A DNA stretch of 64,000 nt from Incurvaria masculella (GCA_946894095.1 OX335651.1:18870501-18934500); one strand, 5' to 3'. Positions 46,801 to 52,110 are shown, counted from the stretch's first letter. Program-made: numbers and translations. Notes: generated from the letters alone by a model not told the origin.

Positions 46801-49029
46801 TGGCTAATACCACACAACTACCATTATGATATTAGCCCAATACACCACATTCCCTAAAGAATTAGATGCCATGCCAGGACCTTCCCTTTTATGAGCGCGT
46901 GTGTTGTTTAATGGGCTAATATCATGACAATAATAGTATGACTGCACTAAATGCGTGAGATGTATTTTGTTTTTAACATTAAAACTAACAAAATTAATAT
47001 TTTTCTTTAAAAATATGTTTCCGAACATTTTTGTATTTTTTTTTATAATGAAAAGAAAGCATTTGCTTATGCATAACCCCAAACCATACCGCTTTTCATC
47101 CACATATCCCCCCCACGGTCCCAGGAAGCCAGTGATGTCATCGGGCTTGTCATTCTTGGAGCGCTTTCTCCGGTCGAGCGGCCGAATTTTTGATGATTCA
47201 AAAACAGTCTTGCCCTGTGTGTCGTCTGACGGCTCTATCATAGCCGACACTGCAACAATAGAAAAACTAATATATTACTCAGATAAGAACAAAATGGCTG
47301 TCAAAAGTCTTCATAACAAAAGACTAATCCTCTTACAAAAACAAATATACTTTCAAAGAAATGTAATTATGTAAGCAGAAATTTAACACAAACTAACAAA
47401 AACCAGCCCAGTGTGAATCTGACTCGCACACAAAGGGTTCTGTACCATCGCGCAAGATTTAACACAAAAAGTAACATTTCTTGTATGGAGGCCCCTTTAT
47501 TGGGGTTCCGTGCCCAAAGGGTGCCAACGGAACCCTGTTACTAAGCCTCCGCTATCTGTTACAAGGCTGTATCTCATGAGCAGTAATAGGTAGGTAGCTG
47601 AAATCTTATAGAGGGTAGAGGGTCTCTATTTTGCTGCTATAACAACAAAAAGGTAAAATCAAAAAAATAAAAATTAAAGGGGCTCCCTATACAAAAAACC
47701 TGATTTTGTTTGTTAACATTTTGTATGATGGTGCAGAACCCTTCGTGTGCGAGTCCGACTCGCACCTGGCCAGTTTTTTTCTTATTTTTTTATTTTACCC
47801 ATTTGCTGTTATAGCGGCAAATTAAATACATACCCTTTGAAAATTTCAGCGGAAAATTTCAGCTGAAATTTTCACAGAGGAATAGGACAATAAACGTGAT
47901 TATGTTGCGTTAAATGTTGTACAATGGTACGGAACCCTTCGTGTACGAGTCCGACTCGCACTTGTCGGTTTGTTTTGTTGGAACTACGCGACAGATTAAC
48001 TTGATTGCCCAATTCTTCAGGAAGTTTACAGGCTATTTAAGATCATGCTAGGACCTCGCATCGCCCGCCCATGCTATTACTTCTTTCTAGCTGTGGGTCG
48101 GGGGCCGTGGGCGCATTTTACCAGCTCAGCTCAGGTGATAGTCCAAAACTAAACTGACCCGTGCGAAGCCGGACACCTCAGCTACTGTTAGTATAAATAA
48201 TTAAAAGCTTATGAAAGAGTTATGTTTCTATGAAGCGCAAAGAAGCCGCCGGTGGTGCCAGCGCCTTGAGATTTAAACATGCAAGTTATTCAGGAACAAG
48301 GCATATATAGAGAATCAAATAAATCTCACCAACGACAGCGCCGGCACTCGCGACCTCAACATCTGCTGAAGGATCCACCGCGTAGCCAAAGCTCTGGAAC
48401 GTCCGCCGCTGGTTCTCGAACTGGAACTCGCTGATGTGGGCCTTCTCCACAAACCCGGAGAGCATATTTCGGTTCGCACGCTGCTGCTGCGTCTGGTACG
48501 GATTCTCGGGACCGACGCTCGGCGCAAACAGCTCCTCATATTTGGGGTTGTGGAACACCTCCTTGGCCGTCGCGGGGATCAGCACACGATCGTCATCGCT
48601 GTTCTGGAATTAAGGCTTAGATTATTTTTATATCATTTACATTCCAGTGCCTACCCCCACAAACCTCCCACCTGCGACTATGTTTGAATGTGACAGTTTT
48701 TTAAAATTGGAGACAGCGGGTTTCATAGTTGGCGCGCTTGACATATCTCTTTCCTTTTTATTTATGATTAAAATTAAAACCAACATGCGAGCCAATATCA
48801 ATTAACCTTGATTATTTTTTTGGAGATCACTAGCTCGAACATAAGGTGTGCATGTGGTACTCACTGTAGGTAGTACCGTTGGTGCGGCGACCACCTGCAT
48901 CTTGCTAGCGATACTTAGGATTGGGTCAACTGGCCTAAGGTGGGTTGTGAGGTGCTCGGTGCTAACTCCGACTTCGGAAGGTTCGCCTTCAGACTCTGAA
49001 CTGGTACCATATTCTTGTAGCCCCAGCAT
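10681..49029 (-). CDS. CDC40: CDC40/PRP17, WD40 second-step splicing factor (11 exons)
   Basis: Eleven exons join in phase into 574 residues (human protein 579): 48865-49029, 48330-48603, 47090-47249, 45930-46045, 44695-44798, 43987-44094, 40883-40991, 39808-39962, 38080-38213, 37023-37244, 10681-10858. Every intron has GT and AG borders. The start ATG is at 49029, with an in-frame TAG upstream in the same open stretch and no ATG between. The N-terminal third holds the family blocks [27 protein letters not shown] and [12 protein letters not shown]. From about residue 274 seven WD40 repeats follow, including [35 protein letters not shown] and [10 protein letters not shown] at the end. PRP17 acts in the catalytic spliceosome at the second step of splicing. 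Introns are loaded with transposons; the last is 26 kb. The gene is convergent with ALAS and divergent from ASH2. Confidence 0.97.
10930..11340. repeat. Interspersed repeat, paralogous to 24672-25085
   Basis: Shares the motifs attttatctcag, atcaaagtttagactatta and ttgtaaacacct with 24672-25085. This copy is interrupted by the foldback element at 11105-11246. The other copy sits inside a mariner remnant, so the family is mobile; its class is unknown. Confidence 0.55.
11105..11246. mobile_element. 142-bp foldback MITE
   Basis: Two arms of about 57 bases (tgaatagttatacaatgttt against its mirrored copy actattcag) form a near-complete hairpin around a loop of about 28 bases. It is inserted in another repeat. 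Confidence 0.65.
11585..11828 (-). mobile_element. SINE copy, tRNA-type head, 3' truncated
   Basis: Reads, on the minus strand, from a decayed tRNA-like head with B-box (ggttcaaatcc) into the shared body, stopping before the tail. Confidence 0.65.
12189..13469 (+). mobile_element. Complete mariner transposon (irritans type)
   Basis: The element is 1,281 bp and flanked by TA at 12187-12188 and 13470-13471. The terminal repeats of about 28 bases begin ggtcggggaaaaagt on the left and ggttggggaaaaagt on the right. It carries one transposase gene with a frameshift. It lies in CDC40 intron 10. Confidence 0.93.
12368..13395 (+). pseudogene. Mariner transposase, frameshifted
   Basis: The start is the ATG at 12368. 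The first part (to about 12945) holds the N-terminal helix-turn-helix region ([14 protein letters not shown], then SGRPITD) and the first catalytic Asp ([10 protein letters not shown]). A one-base gain in a TG-rich run near 12940 shifts the frame. The second part continues in the other frame with [15 protein letters not shown], the second Asp ([10 protein letters not shown]) and the third ([13 protein letters not shown]), a DD34D triad, ending with a stop at 13395. Apart from that shift the protein is full length (about 340 residues), so the inactivation looks recent. The family moves DNA by cut and paste into TA sites. Confidence 0.93.
13827..14202. mobile_element. piggyBac-like MITE, first of a back-to-back pair
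   Basis: Starts with TTAA at 13827-13830 and ends with TTAA at 14199-14202, which it shares with the next copy. Ends read gaacagcccgtaagct and, from the right, ggtgggcccgtaagca. Confidence 0.75.
14199..14539. mobile_element. piggyBac-like MITE, second of the pair, inverted
   Basis: Runs from the shared TTAA (14199-14202) to TTAA at 14536-14539. Its left end equals the right end of the 5121-5496 copy, so it is inverted relative to its neighbour. Confidence 0.75.
14773..15185 (+). mobile_element. Full-length SINE with tRNA-type head
   Basis: The head has an A-box (tagcctagtgg) and a B-box-like site (gggtttaatacc). The body follows (gtaggtccccttcccc, ggttggtaccatcgcattgg, gtccgtgttttcca, aaggtcctggcatggcacc), then the tail tattagccatccatgtcagg and an A/TA-rich end. 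It is the best reference copy of the tRNA-head family here. Confidence 0.88.
15186..15710. other. Gap between SINE and LINE
   Basis: AT-rich intronic DNA. Short open frames on the minus strand resemble no family I know. Confidence 0.4.
15806..19473 (-). pseudogene. LINE ORF2: endonuclease, reverse transcriptase, RNase H
   Basis: Begins at ATG 19473 ([18 protein letters not shown]), overlapping the ORF1 stop as TGATG. The endonuclease has [11 protein letters not shown] and the GSDH motif. The reverse transcriptase has [21 protein letters not shown], motif [26 protein letters not shown] and the YADD active site. RNase H has [23 protein letters not shown] and [21 protein letters not shown] one-base A gain near 17883 breaks the frame just after THGFRRG. 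A second shift near 16040 separates the C-terminal Cys/His segment ([17 protein letters not shown]). It would copy LINE RNA at the target site if intact. Confidence 0.9.
19473..21363 (-). pseudogene. LINE ORF1, gag-like with zinc knuckles, split by a SINE
   Basis: Starts at ATG 21363 ([14 protein letters not shown]). The acidic N-terminus leads to a gag-like domain ([20 protein letters not shown]). The zinc knuckles ([26 protein letters not shown]) lie near 20000-20200. In-frame TGA codons at 21169 and 19827 interrupt one continuous frame, and a 387-bp SINE (20215-20601) sits just before the knuckles. The last stop overlaps the ORF2 start. The product would bind LINE RNA. Confidence 0.82.
20215..20601 (+). 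mobile_element. Full-length SINE with 5S rRNA-type head, inside the LINE
   Basis: The head contains the 5S rRNA internal promoter: agttaagcaacgctggg (box A region) and cttggatgggtgacc (box C). It is preceded by a short stretch with an A-box-like tggcccagtgg. From gtaggtccccttcc onward the body and tail match the tRNA-head family, ending gtccagtcacat plus an A-run. It interrupts LINE ORF1 and so is younger than the LINE copy. Confidence 0.9.
21441..21855. other. Gap between LINE and Helitron
   Basis: AT-rich. A mariner-like end fragment occurs at about 21788-21815 (ggtcagggaaaaactttctt followed by cgcatttt), resembling the terminal repeat of the element at 12189. Confidence 0.4.
22423..22470. 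repeat. Perfect 48-bp GC-rich palindrome
   Basis: Two 24-base arms meet without a spacer at 22446/22447 (left arm begins gcacgctcccaccgcccc). In an AT-rich neighbourhood this is exceptional. A TATA box follows at once. Confidence 0.92.
22472..22479 (+). promoter_or_regulatory. TATA box next to the palindrome
   Basis: TATAAATA lies one base after the palindrome, with GC-rich sequence (gtgcgtcggaggctgcgg) downstream where a transcript would start. It looks like a captured or element-borne pol II promoter; no coding frame follows. Confidence 0.4.
22557..24190 (+). mobile_element. Lep1-like Helitron
   Basis: The 5' part carries the motifs aaactactgaacggatttg and ttggaaagctacagtctatcc, followed by gagggacatagactatg, typical of Lep1-type elements from memory. 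The 3' end has a hairpin (gcccgt with acgggc, 24164-24186), then CTAG at 24187-24190 followed by T, as expected of a Helitron terminus. The interior has no Rep/helicase, so it is non-autonomous. Confidence 0.75.
23458..23548. repeat. Hairpin inside the Helitron
   Basis: Arms of about 27 bases (aaaatgttacggctttt against aaaagccgtaacatttt) enclose a loop of about 37 bases. Confidence 0.6.
24240..24412 (-). mobile_element. SINE copy, 5' truncated
   Basis: Contains the shared tail and body from the tail end to cgcttcgaccattgttc, then joins a mariner remnant directly. Confidence 0.65.
24413..25211 (-). mobile_element. Mariner remnant split by another repeat
   Basis: On the minus strand 24413-24667 matches the DNARPHTS to C-terminal part of the mariner at 12189, and about 25095-25211 matches the part just upstream. 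The intervening 24672-25085 is a different repeat. The copy is full of changes and much older than the 12189 element. Confidence 0.65.
24672..25085. repeat. Interspersed repeat inserted in the mariner remnant
   Basis: Paralogous to 10930-11340 (shared cgaaatatcaaagtttagac and ttgtaaacacct). It separates two halves of a mariner remnant that are contiguous in the intact element. Confidence 0.55.
25534..25553. repeat. CA microsatellite
   Basis: About ten CA units just before a SINE copy. Confidence 0.85.
25579..25817 (+). mobile_element. SINE copy, decayed 5S-type head, 3' truncated
   Basis: The head retains tgaagcaactctgagc and cttgatgggtgaacg, eroded from the 5S promoter. The body runs to ggggcaatgaaatttgt and then stops. 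Confidence 0.65.
25818..26929. other. Intronic gap with one unexplained 94-codon frame
   Basis: AT-rich. An open frame from ATG at 25943 to 26227 ([20 protein letters not shown], hydrophobic end) resembles nothing I know and has no splice or promoter support, so I do not call it a gene. Confidence 0.4.
26930..27170 (-). mobile_element. LINE ORF2 C-terminal fragment
   Basis: The minus strand encodes a [12 protein letters not shown] segment, the 'WNxLP' end region of CR1/Jockey-type reverse transcriptases. Short and frameshifted. Confidence 0.45.
27233..27494. mobile_element. Possible solo LTR or promoter-bearing fragment
   Basis: GC-rich island starting tgttggcgccacgag and ending gcagttaca. 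It holds two CCAAT boxes (gaccaatcagg, ggccaatcaac) and later AATAAA, the order expected in an LTR (promoter, then poly(A) signal). No clean target duplication is visible, so the class is uncertain. Confidence 0.35.
27495..29159. other. Intronic gap
   Basis: AT-rich, low coding potential. I see no repeat or gene that I can support. Confidence 0.5.
29160..29437 (-). repeat. 'GGTTCCG' short interspersed repeat, minus copy
   Basis: Bounded by actcgcacacacaagggttcc and ttgggtacggaaccctaaa. The same unit of about 290 bases occurs at 31498, 32663, 42968, 43424, 47398 and 62130. It is a repeat common in Lepidoptera; its class is unresolved. Confidence 0.7.
29556..29889 (-). mobile_element. SINE copy with a divergent tRNA-type head
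   Basis: On the minus strand the head reads agctcgtggtgtaggggc then ggttcaaatcctc (A- and B-box), into the shared body; the 3' tail is missing. Confidence 0.7.
29890..31497. other. Intronic gap with old repeat fragments
   Basis: A segment at about 30500-30720 (ttcatcaaaattggttttgg, cgtaaaaacgcaacagacag) looks like an old interspersed repeat. A short perfect inverted repeat lies at 30987-31007. No gene seen. Confidence 0.4.
31498..31785 (+). repeat. 'GGTTCCG' short interspersed repeat
   Basis: Starts agggttccgtacccaaaggg and ends in a tccgactcgcacataacgg segment before a T-run. Confidence 0.75.
31786..33254. other. Intronic gap with one further repeat
   Basis: Apart from the repeat at 32663-32890 it holds only AT-rich sequence. 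A 142-codon minus frame at 31831-32259 is considered chance. Confidence 0.4.
32663..32890 (+). repeat. 'GGTTCCG' short interspersed repeat, internally deleted
   Basis: Shares both ends with the 31498 copy but lacks about 60 central bases. Confidence 0.7.
33255..33902 (+). mobile_element. 5'-truncated LINE: C-terminus, 3' UTR and TAAA tail
   Basis: One frame from about 33255 encodes the C-terminal reverse-transcriptase tail ([20 protein letters not shown] then [14 protein letters not shown] and a stop near 33510). A 3' UTR and a (TAAA)n tail at about 33880-33900 follow. This is a typical truncated CR1/Jockey-type insertion. Confidence 0.75.
33903..34867. other. Intronic gap
   Basis: AT-rich; nothing recognisable. 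Confidence 0.45.
34868..34999 (+). mobile_element. SINE copy, 5' truncated
   Basis: Only the 3' body and tail (ggcatggcacctaattcc to ccatccatgtcagg and an A-run). Confidence 0.7.
35199..35641. mobile_element. MITE, second copy of the 6695-7197 family
   Basis: Matches 6745-7193 through most of its length (for example ggaaacaaaacaacaaacat). The right end attggaccgcgag is kept; the left end is missing. Confidence 0.7.
36075..36490. mobile_element. Two SINE fragments in opposite orientation
   Basis: 36075-36205 is a minus-strand body piece, and 36296-36490 a plus-strand body and tail. They face each other around a spacer of about 90 bases. Confidence 0.6.
36650..36930. mobile_element. hAT-type MITE, 281 bp
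   Basis: Terminal repeats of about 15 bases (cagggtttcttaa at the left; ttaagaaaccctg at the right). The flanking 8-mers gtctaaaa (36642-36649) and ttctaaaa (36931-36938) match at 7 of 8 bases, the hAT target-duplication length. It lies 92 bases from CDC40 exon 10. Confidence 0.82.
37023..37244 (-). CDS. CDC40: CDC40 exon 10 (about residues 442-516)
   Basis: Acceptor ccccacag, donor GTGGGT, ends in phase 2. Encodes [40 protein letters not shown] and [18 protein letters not shown] hAT-type MITE ends 92 bases beyond its donor. Confidence 0.96.
37715..37912 (-). mobile_element. RTE-type LINE C-terminal remnant in CDC40 intron 9
   Basis: One minus frame reads [20 protein letters not shown], then [17 protein letters not shown], the characteristic end of RTE-like reverse transcriptases; stops follow. 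RTE elements are a candidate source of the machinery that moves the SINEs. Confidence 0.6.
38080..38213 (-). CDS. CDC40: CDC40 exon 9 (about residues 398-442)
   Basis: Acceptor tgcgcag, donor GTGAGC, ends in phase 2. Encodes [20 protein letters not shown] and [10 protein letters not shown]. Confidence 0.96.
38349..38385. repeat. Short perfect hairpin in CDC40 intron 8
   Basis: Arms of 15 bases (gggcgatttgtgcat and its complement) around a 7-base loop. Confidence 0.7.
38806..38936. mobile_element. Foldback element with 43-bp arms
   Basis: 38806-38848 and 38894-38936 are reverse complements with one mismatch, around a 45-base loop. The internal motif gaaacgtcga followed by gtaagtaagc recurs in the foldback at 52218-52330. 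Confidence 0.8.
39328..39705. mobile_element. piggyBac-like MITE, fourth copy
   Basis: Begins TTAA then ggtgggcccataagc and ends tagcttacgggcc without a preserved TTAA. Same interior as the 5121-5496 copy. Confidence 0.65.
39808..39962 (-). CDS. CDC40: CDC40 exon 8 (about residues 346-397)
   Basis: Acceptor tgcgcag, donor GTGAGT, ends in phase 0. Encodes [19 protein letters not shown] and [20 protein letters not shown]. Rearranged SINE pieces start within about 40 bases of the acceptor. Confidence 0.96.
39995..40210. mobile_element. Rearranged SINE pieces next to CDC40 exon 8
   Basis: A minus-strand tail (ggctaataccacaccc), a short plus-strand body piece and a minus-strand body piece are joined. 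The block starts about 35 bases from the exon 8 acceptor. Confidence 0.55.
40280..40624. mobile_element. MITE with inverted ends, copy 1
   Basis: The left part (cacctaaattggcgttta, gcaaaccggtcgactggc) is mirrored at the right (gccagtcgatcggtttgcc, cgccaatttaggtgagaac). A second copy is at 50367-50704. Confidence 0.7.
40883..40991 (-). CDS. CDC40: CDC40 exon 7 (about residues 310-345)
   Basis: Acceptor cccgcag, donor GTGAGC, ends in phase 1. Encodes [20 protein letters not shown], almost identical to vertebrate CDC40. Confidence 0.96.
41229..42435 (-). mobile_element. SINE split by a LINE insertion
   Basis: The minus-strand SINE tail (41229-41280, atgcgacctgaca...tatgatat) and the rest of a full SINE (about 42087-42435, with tRNA-type head) are contiguous in the reference copies. 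A LINE 3' fragment lies between them. Confidence 0.8.
41284..42086 (-). mobile_element. 5'-truncated LINE inserted in the SINE
   Basis: The minus strand encodes the reverse-transcriptase C-terminal region ([54 protein letters not shown]) of a Jockey/CR1-like element. Its A-tail is the T-run at 41277-41289. Confidence 0.78.
42505..42967. mobile_element. Two SINE bodies head to head (large inverted repeat)
   Basis: A minus-strand copy (42505-42738) and a plus-strand copy (42739-42967) meet near the body motif ctaggtggtagggtt. Each lacks its pol III head. The two arms of about 230 bases are imperfect complements with almost no spacer, so CDC40 pre-mRNA could fold here. Confidence 0.8.
42968..43212 (-). 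repeat. 'GGTTCCG' short interspersed repeat, minus copy
   Basis: Begins right after the SINE tail with ccgcccaagtgcgagtcgcg and ends ccctttgagtacggaa. Confidence 0.65.
43424..43727 (+). repeat. 'GGTTCCG' short interspersed repeat
   Basis: Runs from agggttacgtacccaaaggg through a short CCGT-rich run to cgcacttggccggttttt. Confidence 0.75.
43987..44094 (-). CDS. CDC40: CDC40 exon 6 (residues 274-309, first WD40 repeat)
   Basis: Acceptor ttgcag, donor GTACAG, phase 0 at both ends. Encodes [18 protein letters not shown] and GMDCRVK, opening the propeller. Confidence 0.95.
44140..44245 (+). mobile_element. SINE fragment (5S-type body)
   Basis: Contains gaggctggctgtggtttgg and taggtggtagggttaatccc; both ends are missing. 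It lies in CDC40 intron 5, about 45 bases from exon 6. Confidence 0.55.
44695..44798 (-). CDS. CDC40: CDC40 exon 5 (about residues 239-273)
   Basis: Acceptor ccacag, donor GTACCC, ends in phase 0. Encodes [20 protein letters not shown] and then [10 protein letters not shown], the segment before the propeller. Unusually GC-rich for the region. Confidence 0.93.
44907..45105 (+). mobile_element. SINE copy, head missing, decayed
   Basis: Body and tail (gatgttttccatccagttca to gttattagccaaccaagtcc). CDC40 intron 4. Confidence 0.6.
45160..45300. repeat. Old repeat shared with the ALAS upstream region
   Basis: ggactaactcattcgcgggc and cacggtacaaaaccgtg recur in inverted orientation at about 7203-7290. 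Class unknown. Confidence 0.4.
45930..46045 (-). CDS. CDC40: CDC40 exon 4 (about residues 200-238)
   Basis: Acceptor catag, donor GTAAGG, ends in phase 1. Encodes [20 protein letters not shown] and then EKTVLH, matching the charged linker of the human protein. Confidence 0.95.
46190..46665 (+). mobile_element. SINE with tRNA-type head, carrying a small foldback
   Basis: The head has tagtgtagggg (A-box) and ggttcaaatcc (B-box) at about 46195-46250; the body resumes at about 46490. Between them a hairpin at about 46376-46484 (arms agtaactttcggttaca and tgtaaccgaaaagtaac) may be an inserted mini-element. CDC40 intron 3. Confidence 0.55.
46778..46905 (-). mobile_element. SINE copy, tail and 3' body only
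   Basis: Minus strand: tail from atgcgacctgacatggatgg to ccaggaccttccc. Another small body piece at 46693-46760 lies beside it. Confidence 0.65.
47090..47249 (-). CDS. CDC40: CDC40 exon 3 (about residues 147-200)
   Basis: Acceptor ttgcag, donor GTATGG, ends in phase 2. Encodes a basic linker and the conserved [15 protein letters not shown] motif. Confidence 0.95.
47398..47972. repeat. Cluster of 'GGTTCCG' repeats in CDC40 intron 2
   Basis: A minus fragment (47398-47496) faces a full plus copy (about 47498-47778), and a third, rearranged plus piece ends at 47972. The opposed copies could pair in the transcript. Confidence 0.65.
48330..48603 (-). CDS. CDC40: CDC40 exon 2 (about residues 56-146)
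   Basis: Acceptor ttccag, donor GTGAGA, ends in phase 1. Encodes [17 protein letters not shown] and the [18 protein letters not shown] block, both strongly conserved in the family. Confidence 0.95.
48865..49029 (-). CDS. CDC40: CDC40 exon 1 (residues 1-55)
   Basis: Starts [19 protein letters not shown], an acidic, Ser-rich low-complexity start like that of human CDC40 (YGSGSGSESD). Donor GTGAGT follows at 48864; phase 0. Confidence 0.9.
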
Positions 49030-49283
49030 TGCTTGGAAATTGTTATAACGCAGGGGCACGAGTCTCAGATGGACTCTGACAAATATTTTGGTGAGAAATA
49101 AAAACAGAGGTAAATCACAATTTTGATATTGTATGTTCTATGTCGCAAATGACTGACAGAATGACTACCAGTTCTGTGGTAACATTTTTTGTAACTCTGT
49201 GGTTTTTTTTTGTTTATCCATTGGACAGGCAAAAGCTTTCGCTATAAAGCCTTATAACTCTGTGGTAACAATGGCTGTTGTCG
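49030..49283. other. Upstream region of CDC40
   Basis: Presumed promoter and 5' UTR on the minus strand; no TATA box seen. A segment of about 45 bases at 49211-49254 is repeated inverted at about 54727-54771. Confidence 0.45.
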
Positions 49284-49410
49284 GGCAACATCAGTGTTGC
49301 CAGATCTACCGTATTTACGGTAGATCTACCGCTATCCAACTCATCCTACCTTTCTACCGTTGAGAGCTATATTTTCTACTGTTTTTTCAACAAACCAATT
49401 AAAATAACAT

Positions 49411-49575
49411 CTAGCCCCGGTTGCACGAAGAGACGGCCGAGTTAATCAATGTGCAAACACGTCACTTTTAGTGATCCGTATAGACTTCCTTTCATACTGT
49501 CCACACAAAGTGACGTGTTTGATCGTACGTTGACGTTGATTTTGATTTTTTGTCCTTTCGTGCACTCGGCCCTTA
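49411..49575. mobile_element. MITE nested in the hAT element
   Basis: Shares tagccccggttgcacgaag and cgtacgttgacgttgat with 1226-1357. The ends are imperfect inverted repeats. Confidence 0.55.
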
Positions 49576-49666
49576 ATGTTATGTTATGATATTAAAAATA
49601 CAATTTATTTGAAACACACCCACATGTGAAGGTAGTTCGAATCGGAATTCGCCTCACCCAATCCCA

Positions 49667-50176
49667 ATGAATGGTTTTGGGGATTACCAGAGTCACCGCG
49701 AGAATAAGCCGCGTCCATTGCTTTTCTCGTGCATGAGACTTCTCTGTCTAATACAAGATGTGATAGAGAAATCACTTATATGCTTCAATGATTGTGTTGT
49801 ATCATTTATTATTATTATTAATCCGTTCTTCTGCAGTGCAGAAGAACGGAACAGAACGGAAAGAATGCAATTATTTTACCTGTTATTCTTTCCTTCTTGT
49901 TATTTTGAGACGAAAAAATGGAGGACTGATTTTCAAATAGCGGTAAAAGCACCAGCCAACACATTGCTGTTCAACAAAGAACTTCTAGTGCAGAAAATGT
50001 TAAGAAGAAAAGGAAATATACTCAGCAGCTTTAACTCAGTGGGAATCAATCGAGTTAATTCGAACCTTGTCTCAAAAACAGTAAAAAAGGACGTGAATAT
50101 TATTTTTGTAAATCATGTAATAAAGTCATTAACGTACCTGCCGGAAAGGACAGTTAAATCTGGGATGCAAACATAA
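49667..50176 (+). CDS. Unrecognised 169-codon frame inside the hAT element
   Basis: Starts at ATG 49667 (MNGFGDYQSHRENKPRP). It has a hydrophobic middle (FIIIINPFF, LFYLLFFPSCYF) and a basic C-terminal part (KMLRRKGNILSSFNSVGINR, KTVKKDVNIIF). I see no transposase catalytic motif, zinc finger or BED domain. It may be a chance frame or a worn remnant of element cargo; AT-rich composition makes chance possible. Confidence 0.25.
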   Translation: MNGFGDYQSHRENKPRPLLFSCMRLLCLIQDVIEKSLICFNDCVVSFIIIINPFFCSAEERNRTERMQLFYLLFFPSCYFETKKWRTDFQIAVKAPANTLLFNKELLVQKMLRRKGNILSSFNSVGINRVNSNLVSKTVKKDVNIIFVNHVIKSLTYLPERTVKSGMQT

Positions 50177-50366
50177 AAATTATAGTCAACTAATACATTT
50201 ACAGCCCCAAATTATATTAAAAAAATCTACCGCTAAATCTACCTCTTTTTAGTTTAAGTTCCACTGCACTGACGCTTCGCACGTCTGGCAACACTGGGCA
50301 ACATGCTCTGAGCCTGAGCCATTCAGTGCAAGGAGCAAGAAATTGCGTTTTGGCTAACAGAGCCGG

Positions 50367-50704
50367 TAGTCTCAGTTCTCACCTAAATTGGCGTTACGGC
50401 AAACCGATCGACTGGCGTTTTCAAATGTATGGAGAAATTGAAGAGCGCGCGCAGTGGGCGTTAAGCGAACTAACATTTGCGAGTCCGAGTTTGATTTGAA
50501 AGCTTAATCAACGTTGCCGTAAACACGTCGACGTTGCCGTTTACGTCGACTCCGCGTTTTCATATAAATCGGAAGTCCGAGTTTGACTTTGACATCTTGA
50601 AGAAGTAAAACCAAAGAATATGTTGTAAAAACTTGTATGGAGTTTGGAGAAAACGCCAGTCGATCGGTCGGCCGTAACCGCCAATTTAGGTGAGAACTCA
50701 GACT
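50367..50704. mobile_element. MITE with about 28-bp inverted ends, copy 2
   Basis: Ends are agtctcagttctcacctaaa and its mirror (ttaggtgagaactcagact). Same family as 40280-40624. It begins 63 bases after the hAT target duplication. Confidence 0.75.
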
Positions 50705-51559
50705 GACCACTCAGGAAGACAGATCCGTGTACCTACCTCGGCCGTTTTCGCTGACCGTTAGAGCGGTTAGGAATCGCTCAGAATCACACCTTTTTACATG
50801 GAACCGGAGCAAGATCTGCCAATTGACACTTAAACGTGTGTCATCAACTCATTGTAGTCGAGTTGATGACACACGTTGAAACTTAGATTCCTTTTTCATC
50901 TAAGCGTTGAAAGTCATTTCGAGTTGAATTTTATATCGATTGAAATTTTTTTTTTATTAATTTAAATTAATTATTGATTAATTAGAAATTTAGAAAGTAA
51001 TTGAATGATTTTGAGCGGTTGCCTCATAAGATTAGAAGGATTTCATTTGTGTAATGCTGAAGTGTTGCTCTGAACGGTTCGATCCGATTCTTTTCTGTAT
51101 TCTATTCTGTAACGGAGAGTACGGGGACGATGGAATAATTTTGGAAGAATTTTGGAGAATCATCACGATGGAAGTCGGCTATGATTTTTCCCAAGCACAC
51201 CATCTATTTATTATTATTTGGTAACAGCGTGACATCGGCGTGCGTGGTCCGTTTAGCGCTGTCAACGCATACGCTGTTGCGTTTCATTCGTATGGCCCGG
51301 AGCTCACTAACGGCGCGGGGGGGTTAAAACACAAGCTATTTTGTTATTAGCGTTTAATCAATTAAATCAGTTTACTGGTTAGCTCAAATATTGGCTGATG
51401 TTATTTGTCTTATCTGTAGCATCGAATTAAATTGACCTTTTTTCAATTGTTATTTATTTTTTTATAAAGTTTAATGGTTTAATATATGTGTTTTATATTT
51501 TTCCACCCGATTTTAATGGAGTTTTATATTGGCCTGATTATTTTTGGCAAACAAGCCAA
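50705..51559. other. Intergenic gap with a tight hairpin
   Basis: Includes the hairpin at 50834-50876; the rest is unremarkable. Confidence 0.45.
50834..50876. repeat. Hairpin with 17-bp perfect stem and 9-base loop
   Basis: Arms acgtgtgtcatcaactc and gagttgatgacacacgt; pairing continues with mismatches for about five more bases. The shape recalls a pre-miRNA, but the stem is short. Confidence 0.6.
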
Positions 51560-52110
51560 GCGTCACGCTTGACTTAACGGGGATGTGCACAGGGAATAGC
51601 AGGCCGGTGACAGGCAGTTTCCTAGTGGGACGCTGGCCGCGAAAAGGTGTTCGCGCGATGTCGCGTCCTCAACGGCGTCACGGAAACGTCGCGTCGGTCC
51701 CGAAGTAAGGAGGCCATGACGTGAATCACTCTGTGTGATGTGGTGGAGTTGATTAATTTTAACAGCAGACCGTCGTCGTGCCAAACTCTTTCGAACGCCT
51801 TCTCCATGTCCAGGAGTAATGCGCAGGGTGTATTCCTTCCAGTTGGAAGCCACTGTCATGTGGTGCAGTAGTCAAATGAGCTGGGAAGTCGTGGAGTGTT
51901 CCAGCCGAAATCCGAACTGCTCGCTCCGCGGCTTGATGTGTGGGAGCAGCACGCCCAGGGGGAGCTTTTCGAAGACCTTCGAAAGGAGGGAGAGTAGTGA
52001 GATGAGCCGGTAGCTCTCCGGCTTGAGAACGTTCTTTTGACGTTCCTGCAATAGTATGCTGTGCGTCGAAAGTTGGGAAATTTCCGTGCTCACCCTGCCG
52101 AGCAAGATCT
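51560..52110 (-). mobile_element. Jockey-type reverse-transcriptase fragment
   Basis: The minus strand reads NVLKPESYRLISLLSLLSKV then FEKLPLGVLLPHIKPRSEQF and, after a shift, MEKAFERVWHDDGLLLKLI: reverse-transcriptase motifs before and in motif A. Both ends are missing, with several shifts. Confidence 0.75.

Larger units (their letters stand above)
49284..50304. mobile_element. hAT-type element of 1,005 bp with perfect 8-bp target duplication
   Basis: The element is 49292-50296. Its ends are perfect 13-bp inverted repeats (CAGTGTTGCCAGA and TCTGGCAACACTG). GGCAACAT flanks both sides (49284-49291 and 50297-50304). Subterminal tctaccg repeats lie inside both ends. It contains a nested MITE (49411-49575) and a 169-codon open frame, but no recognisable hAT transposase, so it is non-autonomous. 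Confidence 0.9.
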
